5,272 nucleotides of DNA from Hydrogenophaga sp. (GTDB taxonomy: Bacteria > Pseudomonadota > Gammaproteobacteria > Burkholderiales > Burkholderiaceae_C), in the NCBI GenBank assembly GCA_018335615.1, contig JAGXRS010000021.1, positions 1 through 5,272 of the forward strand. Reading direction: 5' to 3'. Shown piece after piece: positions 1 to 5,272 of this stretch. The notes beneath the pieces are model-generated. The model searched no databases. It worked only from the letters and a program-made list of their open reading frames with translations, and was not told the origin of the DNA. Position 1 is the first letter of the stretch. Each line of letters begins with the position of its first letter. Made by a program: the position numbers and the translations under genes.

Positions 1-37
1 GCGCTCGCCCGACGCCCGTCGTTGCTTGCGTGCTCGC

Positions 38-43
38 CATAAT
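38..43 (+). promoter_or_regulatory. Possible -10 element (CATAAT) just before the transporter start
   Basis: CATAAT matches five of six bases of the sigma-70 -10 consensus and ends six bases before the ATG at 50. That distance would place the transcription start at or next to the ATG, giving a leaderless or nearly leaderless mRNA. This would fit the missing ribosome-binding site. No convincing -35 hexamer or extended -10 TG is present at the right spacing, so this may be chance. Confidence 0.2.
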
Positions 44-49
44 CCAGCC

Positions 50-1747
50 ATGTCCCGCCTGCACCGCCTCTTTCCCTTCCTGAACTGGCCGCGGCCGGGC
101 ACGGCGCTGCTGCGCAACGAGGCGCTGGCCGGCCTCACGGTGGGGCTGATGGTGGTGCCGCAGGGCGTGGCCTATGCGGCGCTGGCGGGCATGCCGCTGG
201 TCACGGGCATTTATGCGTCGATGCTGCCGGCGCTGGTGGCGGTGCTGTTCGGCGCGTCGGCGCGGCTGTCGGTGGGGCCGACAGCGCTCACCTGTCTGCT
301 GGTGAGCGCCTCGCTCACCGGGCTGGCCACGCCGGGCAGCAGCGAGTGGATCGCGCTGGCGGTGTGGCTGGCGCTGCTCTCGGGCCTGCTGCAGGTGGCG
401 CTGGGTTTTGTGCGCTTCGGCTGGCTGTTGAACCTGGTGAACGCGCCGGTGCTGATGGCCTTCACGCAAGGCGCGGCGGTGCTCATCATCACCTCGCAGC
501 TGCCGGCGCTGATCGGGCTGCCGGGCGGCTGGGGCGACCTTTTCACCTCGCCGCAGCTGCACGGGCCGTCGCTGGCCTTCGGGCTGGGCTCCGTCGCGAT
601 CATGCTGCTGGTGCGGCGCTGGAGCCCGCGCCTGCCGTCGGTGCTGATCCTGGTGGTGGCCTCGGCTGCGGTGAGCGTGTGGACCGGTTTCGAGGCGGCG
701 GGCGGCCGGGTCATTGGCGCGCTGCCGGCAGGCCTGCCCGGGCTGTACCTGCCGGGCTGGCCCGGCTGGGCCACGCTGGGCCAGCTGCTGGTGCCGGTGC
801 TGGTGATCACGCTGGTGAGCTTCCTGGAAACTGCCGCCAGCGCCAAGGTGGACACGGGCCAGCGCGGCCAGCGCTGGGACCAGGACCAGGACCTGATCGG
901 TCAGGGCCTGGCCAAGCTGGCGGCCGGCTTCTCGGGCGCCTTCCCCACCAGTTCCTCGTTCTCGCGCTCGGCGCTCAACCTGTACGCAGGCGCGCAAACC
1001 GGCTGGTCCACGGTGTTCGCGGTGGCCGTGGTGGTGCTGGCGCTGCTGTTCCTCACGCCGCTGCTGCGCCATGTGCCGCTGGCCGTGCTGGCGGCCGTGG
1101 TGGTGGTCGCGGTGGCGGGGCTCATCAAGCCGCGCGCCTTCACCCGGCTGTGGGCGGTGTCACGGGTGGAGGCCCTCATCGCGGGCAGCACCCTGGCCAT
1201 CACCGTGCTGGCCGCGCCACGCCTCTACTGGGGCGTGATCGCCGGGGTGCTGATGGCGCTGAGCCACTTCCTCTACCTGCGGCTGCACCCGCGCATCATC
1301 GAGGTGGGCCTGCACCCGGACGGCAGCCTGCGCGACCGCCACCTGTGGCACCTGGCCCCGCTGGCGCCGGCCACCTACGCGCTGCGCATGGACGCCGCGC
1401 TGGACTTCGCCACCGCCAACGCCTTTGAGCGCACCGTGACCACCCACCTGGCGCTGCACCCCGAGACGCAACATGTGATGCTGGTGGCGCACCCCATCAA
1501 CTGGATCGACGCCACCGGCGTGGAGATGTTCGGCCAGGTGCAGAAGCAGCTGGCCGAGCGCGCCATCACCCTGCATGTGGTGGGCATCAAGCTGCCGGTG
1601 GAGCAGGCGCTCAAGACCGCCGGGCTGCTGCAGGAAGGTCCGCGCCTGCGGCTCTACCGCACCGAAGCCGAGGCGCTGCAGGCGGCGGCCGAGCTGTCGG
1701 CCGAACGGGCGCCCGATGCCACGCCAGCCCCCCCAGACACGCGCTGA
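50..1747 (+). CDS. SulP-family inorganic anion transporter with C-terminal STAS domain
   Basis: Predicted inner-membrane anion carrier of the SLC26/SulP family, 565 residues, close to the usual bacterial length. Residues about 22-410 are a string of hydrophobic segments forming the transport domain. The N-terminal family signature is at 37-57 (PQGVAYAALAG, then GIYAS), GPTAL is at 76-80, and the second conserved block at 284-310 reads GQGLAKLAAGFSGAFPTSSS followed by RSALN. A cytoplasmic STAS domain occupies about 443-545, with its loop as DATG at 488-491 in place of the DSSG-type loop of anti-sigma antagonists. The last 15 residues are a Pro/Ala-rich tail. Family members carry sulfate, bicarbonate or C4-dicarboxylates, and the substrate cannot be read from sequence. 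No sulfate-assimilation or carbonic-anhydrase gene lies beside it. I chose the ATG at 50, just before the hydrophobic region. A TTG at 26 would add eight uninformative residues. Neither start has a clear Shine-Dalgarno sequence. The gene converges on the exonuclease. Confidence 0.95.
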   Translation: MSRLHRLFPFLNWPRPGTALLRNEALAGLTVGLMVVPQGVAYAALAGMPLVTGIYASMLPALVAVLFGASARLSVGPTALTCLLVSASLTGLATPGSSEWIALAVWLALLSGLLQVALGFVRFGWLLNLVNAPVLMAFTQGAAVLIITSQLPALIGLPGGWGDLFTSPQLHGPSLAFGLGSVAIMLLVRRWSPRLPSVLILVVASAAVSVWTGFEAAGGRVIGALPAGLPGLYLPGWPGWATLGQLLVPVLVITLVSFLETAASAKVDTGQRGQRWDQDQDLIGQGLAKLAAGFSGAFPTSSSFSRSALNLYAGAQTGWSTVFAVAVVVLALLFLTPLLRHVPLAVLAAVVVVAVAGLIKPRAFTRLWAVSRVEALIAGSTLAITVLAAPRLYWGVIAGVLMALSHFLYLRLHPRIIEVGLHPDGSLRDRHLWHLAPLAPATYALRMDAALDFATANAFERTVTTHLALHPETQHVMLVAHPINWIDATGVEMFGQVQKQLAERAITLHVVGIKLPVEQALKTAGLLQEGPRLRLYRTEAEALQAAAELSAERAPDATPAPPDTR

Positions 1748-1809
1748 GCAAGCCCCCGACGCGTACCGGCACGTCACCTGCGAGGCGCGGGAGCAGCACC
1801 TGGGCCGCT
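1748..1809. other. Convergent intergenic gap, no clear terminator
   Basis: This 62-base gap separates the stop codons of the transporter and the exonuclease. The only dyads I find are 4-bp stems, such as CTGC/GCAG around an 11-base loop. There is no strong hairpin followed by a T run on either strand. Termination may be Rho-dependent, or transcripts may overlap; this is inference. Confidence 0.5.
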
Positions 1810-2817
1810 TCAGACTTCGCGCTCGGACAGCTCGCCGCTGCGGTTGGAATAGCGCACCCGGCTGTCCAGCGCTGCCACCTCGATGCGGGCGGGGCGCCGG
1901 CCGTACACCTCGGCCCGCAGCCACTCGCACTCGGCGTCCAGCAGGGACTGGCTGGCCAGCGTGCAACACCACACGCGGGCGTCGGCGTCCCAGCGGTAAC
2001 CGCGCGCCTTGAGCTGGTCCTTGGCGTCAAAAGGGGCGCCAGTAGCGGCCAGTTTGAAGCTGGGCTGGGCCGCCACGGTCAGCAAGTGGGCCAGGCCCGT
2101 GGTGGGGGCCTCGGGCGTGAGCGGCTGGGCCAGCACCTGCAGCAGGGCGTGGCAGTCCACCTGGGCGCGGTGGGCGTCATAGAACCAGCCACGGTCATTC
2201 GCCAGGGCGCCGAGCTTGGCCGAGCCGCAGCCGATGGCCTTCCAGTCGATGTCCGCGAAGGAACAGGCCCAGGGCTTGTCGGCAAAGAAGGGAAAGCGCG
2301 CCTCCACGAAGGGGCGGTCGAAGCCCGCGTTGTGCGCCACCACCAGGTCGGCACGCTCGACCAGCGCACGCACCGCGGCCTCGTCCAGGCGCTGGCCGCG
2401 CACCATGTCGTCGCGGATGCCGGTGACGGCCTGCGCCACGGCGGGGATGGGCATGCCCGGGTCTTCGAAGCCTTCGAAGACCGTCACCGGCCCGAAAGGG
2501 CGCCCGGTGGCGGTGTCCACCGCCACCAGCAGCATGGCCAGTTCGATGATCCGGTCGCTGCGGTGCGAGAGGCCGGTGGTCTCGGTGTCGAGCACCAGCA
2601 CGCGCTGCACGGCGCCGGGCGTTGTGCCGTGGTCAGCGGGGCCGGGTCCGTAATCGCCACAGGGCACCAGGCGGCGCAGCACCCGAAAATCGGGGTGTTG
2701 CGCCAGCGCTTGCGCCATGGCTTCGGGGCTCATGGGGGCGAGGGCCGCGGGCGGCGGGAGGGGCGCGGGCGGGGGCTCCGGGGCCACCGCGTCAAAATCG
2801 AAACTCTGCTGTGTCAT
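1810..2817 (-). CDS. DEDDh-family (DnaQ-like) 3'-5' exonuclease with C-terminal KD-RGYRW-type module
   Basis: Predicted cytoplasmic metal-dependent 3'-5' exonuclease of the RNase T/DNA polymerase III epsilon superfamily, 335 residues. All catalytic motifs are visible. Exo I is VLDTETTGL (D77, E79), Exo II is AHNAGFD (D167), and Exo III is HRAQVD (H216, D221), the HxxxxD spacing of the DEDDh subgroup. The first ~30 residues are Pro/Ala-rich and probably disordered. Residues 256-306 form a separate C-terminal module containing AKDQLKARGYRW and a following VW. This resembles the small KDxxKxxGxRWD...W modules (DUF5710-like) found attached to nucleic-acid enzymes; that assignment is from memory. 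The length exceeds a bare exonuclease domain (~180 aa), and there is no polymerase domain. A role in DNA repair, proofreading or RNA trimming is possible, and the substrate is not determined. The ATG at 2815-2817 is supported by an in-frame TAG at 2827-2829 just upstream, and by a weak AGG at 2826-2828, eight bases from the start. The gene diverges from the kinase gene. Confidence 0.93.
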   Translation of the reverse strand: MTQQSFDFDAVAPEPPPAPLPPPAALAPMSPEAMAQALAQHPDFRVLRRLVPCGDYGPGPADHGTTPGAVQRVLVLDTETTGLSHRSDRIIELAMLLVAVDTATGRPFGPVTVFEGFEDPGMPIPAVAQAVTGIRDDMVRGQRLDEAAVRALVERADLVVAHNAGFDRPFVEARFPFFADKPWACSFADIDWKAIGCGSAKLGALANDRGWFYDAHRAQVDCHALLQVLAQPLTPEAPTTGLAHLLTVAAQPSFKLAATGAPFDAKDQLKARGYRWDADARVWCCTLASQSLLDAECEWLRAEVYGRRPARIEVAALDSRVRYSNRSGELSEREV

Positions 2818-2840
2818 GCGGCAAGCCTACCCGAGCCCGG

Positions 2841-2870
2841 CGGCGCCTGCCGCTACCTCGCCAGGCGCCG
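2841..2870. repeat. Perfect 9-bp GC-rich inverted repeat (hairpin) in the exonuclease leader
   Basis: CGGCGCCTG at 2841-2849 is the exact reverse complement of CAGGCGCCG at 2862-2870. One C-C mismatch follows inward, then two more pairs (CG/CG), leaving a six-base loop. No T run follows on either strand, so it does not look like an intrinsic terminator. If exonuclease transcription starts in the AT-rich zone, this hairpin would lie in its 5' untranslated leader, about 24 bases before the ATG. It might affect translation or mRNA stability. It could also be a protein-binding site or a chance product of high GC. Confidence 0.55.
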
Positions 2871-2911
2871 GGGCCGCGTTCCGCTGGCACCGCAGCGTGA
2901 ACCACAAAAAC

Positions 2912-2943
2912 ATCAAAATATTCGACAAGACGAATGCTTTCAT
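2912..2943. promoter_or_regulatory. Imperfect 32-bp dyad, possible operator (core ATTCG-N6-CGAAT)
   Basis: The sequence is centred at 2927.5. The core is ATTCG (2920-2924), six bases, then CGAAT (2931-2935). Flanking AAA (2915-2917) pairs with TTT (2938-2940), and AT (2912-2913) pairs with AT (2942-2943). By hand count 11 of 16 opposed positions are complementary. The dyad sits in the AT-rich part of the divergent intergenic space, and its core overlaps the candidate -35 of the kinase promoter. That is a common arrangement for a dimeric repressor site. No known regulator motif is recognised. Confidence 0.35.
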
Positions 2944-2951
2944 CGTATGGT
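2921..2951 (+). promoter_or_regulatory. Weak candidate promoter for the histidine kinase
   Basis: TTCGAC (2921-2926) as -35 and TATGGT (2946-2951) as -10 each match four or more consensus bases, but the spacer is 19 bases, longer than ideal. A start about seven bases downstream would give a ~30-base leader before the ATG at 2987. The main support is the local AT-richness and position, not the hexamers. Confidence 0.22.
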
Positions 2952-2986
2952 CAAAGCCCCGGCATGACACCTGCCCCGGCCCGACA

Positions 2987-4849
2987 ATGACCACCCTCTG
3001 CCCGCCTTCTGGAATTCCTGTTTTGTCACGCCCCCCTGCTTCCAGCGCCCACACGCCCGACCGCACCCGACCCCGCCTGGACCTGCGCTGGGTGCTGGCC
3101 GCGCTGCAGGTGTTCACCCTGGTACCCGTGCTGCTGTTTGCGCTGTGGCTGCTCTACCAGCAGTGGACGTTCGGACAGAACGAGATGAAACGCGAGCTGC
3201 AGCAAAGCGCGCGCTCGCTGGCCGTGTCGGTGCAGCGGGAGCTGAACGCGTCGGTGCGCCAGCTCGAACGCATCAGCGAGGGACCCACGCTGCAGCAGGG
3301 CTCGCTGGAGGAATTCCACGGCTACATGCAGAAGCTCTCCAGCGAACTGCGCGAGTGGGACAACATGGTGCTGATCGACCAGGGGGTGCCCGTGCTCAAC
3401 TCGGCCGTGCCCTTCGGTGCGCCGCTGCCCCCGCTGGACGACATCGATTTCGAGCAGATCCTCCAGTCGGGCAAACCCTTCATCACCGGCATTTACACCC
3501 ACCGGCTCACGGGGCAACCCGGCGTGGCGGTGGTGGTGCCGGTGAAGCGCCCGAGCGGATCGCAGCAGCAGCTGCTGATGGCCCGGCTGTCGACACCGCC
3601 ACTCGCCAACCTGTTGCAGGAGCCGCTGCGCGACGTAGACATCGTCAGCTCGGTGGTGGACACCGAGGGCCTCATCGTCTCGCGCAACCGCTACTTCGAA
3701 AAATTGTTCGGCCAGCCGGCCACGACCACTTACCAAGAGACCATTGCCACGGCACCCAGCGGCTTTGGCCGCGCCCGCACCCTGGAAGGCCACTACGCGC
3801 TGAGCGCCTGGCACCGGCTGGACAACGGCTGGACCGTGGGTGTAGGAGCGCATTCCGATGCGCACGACGCGCAGCTGGCCCAGTCGCTGGGGCGCACGGC
3901 CGGCATCGGCCTGGTGCTGCTGGCGGCGAGCCTGCTGATCGCGCTCTGGGTGGCGCAGCGCATGGGCCGTTCCATCGAGTCGGCCGCCGCCCATGCGCGC
4001 GCCATGGCCGACGAGCAGGCGGTGCCGCGCGGTCACGCGGACATCGCGCAGATCGACGAGCTGTTGCAGGCGCACTTCGAAGCCAGCCAGCGCCTGCAGG
4101 CACTGCGCCAGGAGCACACCAGCGCGCTCGACCGCCTGAACGACGCGCTGCGCCGCCGCGACGACTTCCTCTCGATGCTGGCGCACGAGTTGCGCAACCC
4201 GCTGGCGCCGATCTTCACGGCGGTGGCCATCCTGCAGCGCAGCACCACGCTGAGCGAGCAAGAGCGCAAGGTGGTCGGCATCGTGGGCAACCAGTCACGC
4301 CAGCTCAAGCGCCTGGTGGACGACCTGCTGGACGCTTCGCGCCTGGTGACGGGGCGCATCACCCTGCAGCCGCGCCCGACCCGGCTCGACACCCTGGTAC
4401 GCGAAACGGCCGACGCCCTGCACGATGTGGCCGCCGAGAAGCAACAGCGCCTGCGGCTGCGCCTGCCCGAGGCGCCGGTGGAGCTGGAAGCCGACCCGGA
4501 GCGGGTGAGCCAGATTCTGCACAACCTGCTGGACAACGCCCTGAAGTTCGGATCGCCGGGCGGCGAGGTGCGCCTGCGTCTGGTCGCCGACGGTGAGACG
4601 GCGCAGGTGAGCGTGGAAGACGAGGGCATCGGCATCGACCCCGCCCGGCTGCAGGATCTGTTCAAGCCCTTCAGCCAGATCGACCCCGGCATGGCGCGCA
4701 GCAACGGCGGGCTGGGGCTGGGCCTGTCCACCTCGCGCACCCTGGCCGAGATGCACGGCGGCACCCTCACGGCCGAGAGCGCGGGGCTGGGCAAGGGCAC
4801 CACGCTGCGCCTGACGCTGCCGCTGCGCAAGGCCGGGCCCACCGCCTGA
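2987..4849 (+). CDS. Membrane sensor histidine kinase with periplasmic Cache-like domain
   Basis: Predicted inner-membrane two-component sensor kinase, 620 residues. A short N-terminal tail precedes membrane segment 1 (about 34-58). Residues ~62-302 form a periplasmic sensor with Cache/PDC features: LIDQGVPVLNSAVPFGAPLP at 129-148, VDTEGLIVSRNR at 224-235 and NGWTVGVG at 280-287. Membrane segment 2 is about 304-324. The linker 325-385 has no clear HAMP signature and looks helical. HisKA follows, with AHELRNPLAPI carrying the phospho-accepting H400. The HATPase domain has N513/N517 (HNLLDNALKF), DEGIGI (D545, G1 box), the F box LFKPFSQ and GGLGLGLS (574-581, G2 box). All boxes are intact, so it should be active. 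There is no receiver domain and no adjacent response regulator. The ligand is unknown; Cache domains often bind small organic molecules. I chose the ATG at 2987 because upstream sequence is AT-rich and non-coding in character. It lacks a clear Shine-Dalgarno; TTG at 3023 or GTG at 2897 are alternatives. Confidence 0.93.
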   Translation: MTTLCPPSGIPVLSRPPASSAHTPDRTRPRLDLRWVLAALQVFTLVPVLLFALWLLYQQWTFGQNEMKRELQQSARSLAVSVQRELNASVRQLERISEGPTLQQGSLEEFHGYMQKLSSELREWDNMVLIDQGVPVLNSAVPFGAPLPPLDDIDFEQILQSGKPFITGIYTHRLTGQPGVAVVVPVKRPSGSQQQLLMARLSTPPLANLLQEPLRDVDIVSSVVDTEGLIVSRNRYFEKLFGQPATTTYQETIATAPSGFGRARTLEGHYALSAWHRLDNGWTVGVGAHSDAHDAQLAQSLGRTAGIGLVLLAASLLIALWVAQRMGRSIESAAAHARAMADEQAVPRGHADIAQIDELLQAHFEASQRLQALRQEHTSALDRLNDALRRRDDFLSMLAHELRNPLAPIFTAVAILQRSTTLSEQERKVVGIVGNQSRQLKRLVDDLLDASRLVTGRITLQPRPTRLDTLVRETADALHDVAAEKQQRLRLRLPEAPVELEADPERVSQILHNLLDNALKFGSPGGEVRLRLVADGETAQVSVEDEGIGIDPARLQDLFKPFSQIDPGMARSNGGLGLGLSTSRTLAEMHGGTLTAESAGLGKGTTLRLTLPLRKAGPTA

Positions 4850-4862
4850 GCGTGTGACGCGG

Positions 4863-4877
4863 CGCCCGTTCGGGGCG
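4863..4877. terminator. Weak hairpin between convergent kinase and DUF2894-like genes
   Basis: CGCCC (4863-4867) and GGGCG (4873-4877) form a 5-bp stem with loop GTTCG. It lies in the 39-base gap between the two stop codons, where a bidirectional terminator is expected. The stem is short and no T run follows on either strand, so it is a weak candidate. Confidence 0.25.
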
Positions 4878-4888
4878 GGCTCATGGGC

Positions 4889-5272
4889 TCACTTCTTCGG
4901 GCGCGTGGCGCGGGCCTTGGTGGCCGCGGCCCGGGGCCGCGCGGGGGGCTTGGCCTGGGCCTGCTCCAGCCACAGCAGCGCGTCGGTATGGGCCAGGAAG
5001 CGCCGCAGGTAGTCGGGTGACAGTTCACGCATCAGCGCCAGCGTGCGCAACACCAGCTGGTGCGAGTTCAGCGGCCCGGCGTTCTCGGGGCCACGGCCCA
5101 CCGCCCGAACCACCTGCTCTTCGGCCGCCATGCGCGACCAGGTCTCGCGAAATCGGCGGGCGCTGAGCAGTTCATCGCCCGCGGCGGCCGCGTCTGCACC
5201 GCCCGCGTCCCGCCCGCCCGACGCCGCCTCGCCCGCGCGCACGGCCGCCCGCCGGGCCTCGGCCAGATACGC
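4889..5272 (-). CDS. DUF2894-like protein, C-terminal part (5' end beyond window)
   Basis: Only the last 127 residues are visible. The frame stays open to the right edge, so the true start lies outside; a GTG at 5240-5242 is internal, because coding-like sequence (AYLAEARRAA) continues past it. The recognisable core is FRETWSRM (visible residues 41-48), then GPENAGPLNS (61-70) and LALMRELSPDYLRRFLAHTD (78-97), ending in ALLWLEQ. I recognise this block as the DUF2894 family signature of beta- and gamma-proteobacteria. Between the first helix and the core is a Gly/Ala/Asp-rich linker (visible 14-33). After the core is a basic Ala/Pro/Lys/Arg tail ending RPKK, about 20 residues, possibly disordered and able to bind acidic partners. 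From memory, family members sit in operons with DUF3348, DUF802 and OmpA- or MotA/TolQ-like genes, which would lie to the right of this window. The molecular function is unknown. The gene converges on the kinase. Confidence 0.82.
   Translation of the reverse strand, partial: AYLAEARRAAVRAGEAASGGRDAGGADAAAAGDELLSARRFRETWSRMAAEEQVVRAVGRGPENAGPLNSHQLVLRTLALMRELSPDYLRRFLAHTDALLWLEQAQAKPPARPRAAATKARATRPKK

Larger units (their letters stand above)
2818..2986. promoter_or_regulatory. Divergent intergenic control region between exonuclease and kinase genes
   Basis: This 169-base space lies between two genes transcribed away from each other, so both promoters are expected in or near it. It has two parts. 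Bases 2818-2898 are GC-rich and carry a strong hairpin. Bases 2899-2950 are AT-rich (19 G/C of 52 by hand count), in sharp contrast to the surrounding DNA, and carry an imperfect dyad. A TTGACC on the minus strand (complement of 2949-2954) resembles a -35 box for the exonuclease, but no good -10 follows at 17-18 bases. Confidence 0.6.

Noticed and set aside
346..1428. 360-codon open frame on the plus strand inside the transporter gene
   Set aside because: It is a Gly/Ala/Arg-rich translation of the transporter in another frame, as expected at high GC. It has no domain signature.
2086..2967. 293-codon open frame on the plus strand antisense to the exonuclease
   Set aside because: It is the shadow of the exonuclease gene, whose catalytic motifs are all on the minus strand. 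It also runs through the AT-rich intergenic region.
2717..2986. N-terminal extension of the kinase by 90 codons from an ATG at 2717
   Set aside because: It would overlap the start of the exonuclease gene, cross the AT-rich non-coding stretch, and encode Gly/Ala-rich sequence without a family match.
3011..3317. Two copies of the 8-bp palindrome GGAATTCC (3011-3018 and 3310-3317)
   Set aside because: They are about 300 bases apart, both inside the kinase coding sequence, with no shared flanks. Most likely chance.
3026..4261. 411-codon open frame antisense to the kinase
   Set aside because: It is a His/Gln/Arg-rich low-complexity translation fully opposite a well-supported kinase gene.
3145..4596. 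483-codon open frame on the plus strand overlapping the kinase
   Set aside because: It is an Ala/Gly/Arg-rich out-of-frame reading of the kinase. All kinase motifs are in the other frame.
4926..4940. 6-bp perfect inverted repeat GCGGCC-CGG-GGCCGC
   Set aside because: It lies within the coding sequence for the Ala/Arg-rich tail of the DUF2894-like protein. GC-rich Ala/Arg codons produce such dyads easily, and there is no T run.
1..5272. A multi-gene defence or mobile system built from the exonuclease, kinase and transporter
   Set aside because: Genes alternate strand, do not share an operon, and are each ordinary chromosomal families. There is no integrase, transposase, repeat array or composition shift apart from the intergenic AT-rich stretch.

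Overview
The window is GC-rich (roughly 70% by eye), and most codons end in G or C. It reads as chromosomal DNA of a beta-proteobacterium, most likely a Burkholderiales/Comamonadaceae-type organism. That placement is inferred from composition, from the style of the kinase and exonuclease, and from a DUF2894-type gene at the right edge. No marker gene proves the taxon.

Layout: (1) 50-1747, plus strand, a complete SulP-family anion transporter with a C-terminal STAS domain. (2) 1810-2817, minus strand, a DEDDh (DnaQ-like) 3'-5' exonuclease with an unusual C-terminal module. It converges on the transporter across a 62-base gap. (3) 2818-2986, the only sizeable intergenic space. It holds a GC-rich perfect hairpin on the exonuclease side, and an AT-rich stretch with an imperfect 32-bp dyad on the kinase side. 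This is the probable shared control region for the divergent pair. (4) 2987-4849, plus strand, a membrane-bound sensor histidine kinase with a periplasmic Cache-like sensor, and no response regulator beside it. (5) 4889-5272, minus strand, the C-terminal part of a DUF2894-like protein that runs off the right edge and converges on the kinase across 39 bases.

The four genes do not form one operon: strands alternate +, -, +, -. No shared pathway is evident. The transporter is envelope transport, the exonuclease is nucleic-acid metabolism, the kinase is an orphan signalling protein, and the DUF2894-like gene is probably the end of an operon lying outside the window. I see no RNA genes, mobile elements, CRISPR arrays or phage genes. 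I do not see a clear undescribed system. The most useful leads are the two dyad structures at 2841-2870 and 2912-2943, the exonuclease C-terminal module, and the poorly characterised DUF2894-like gene.
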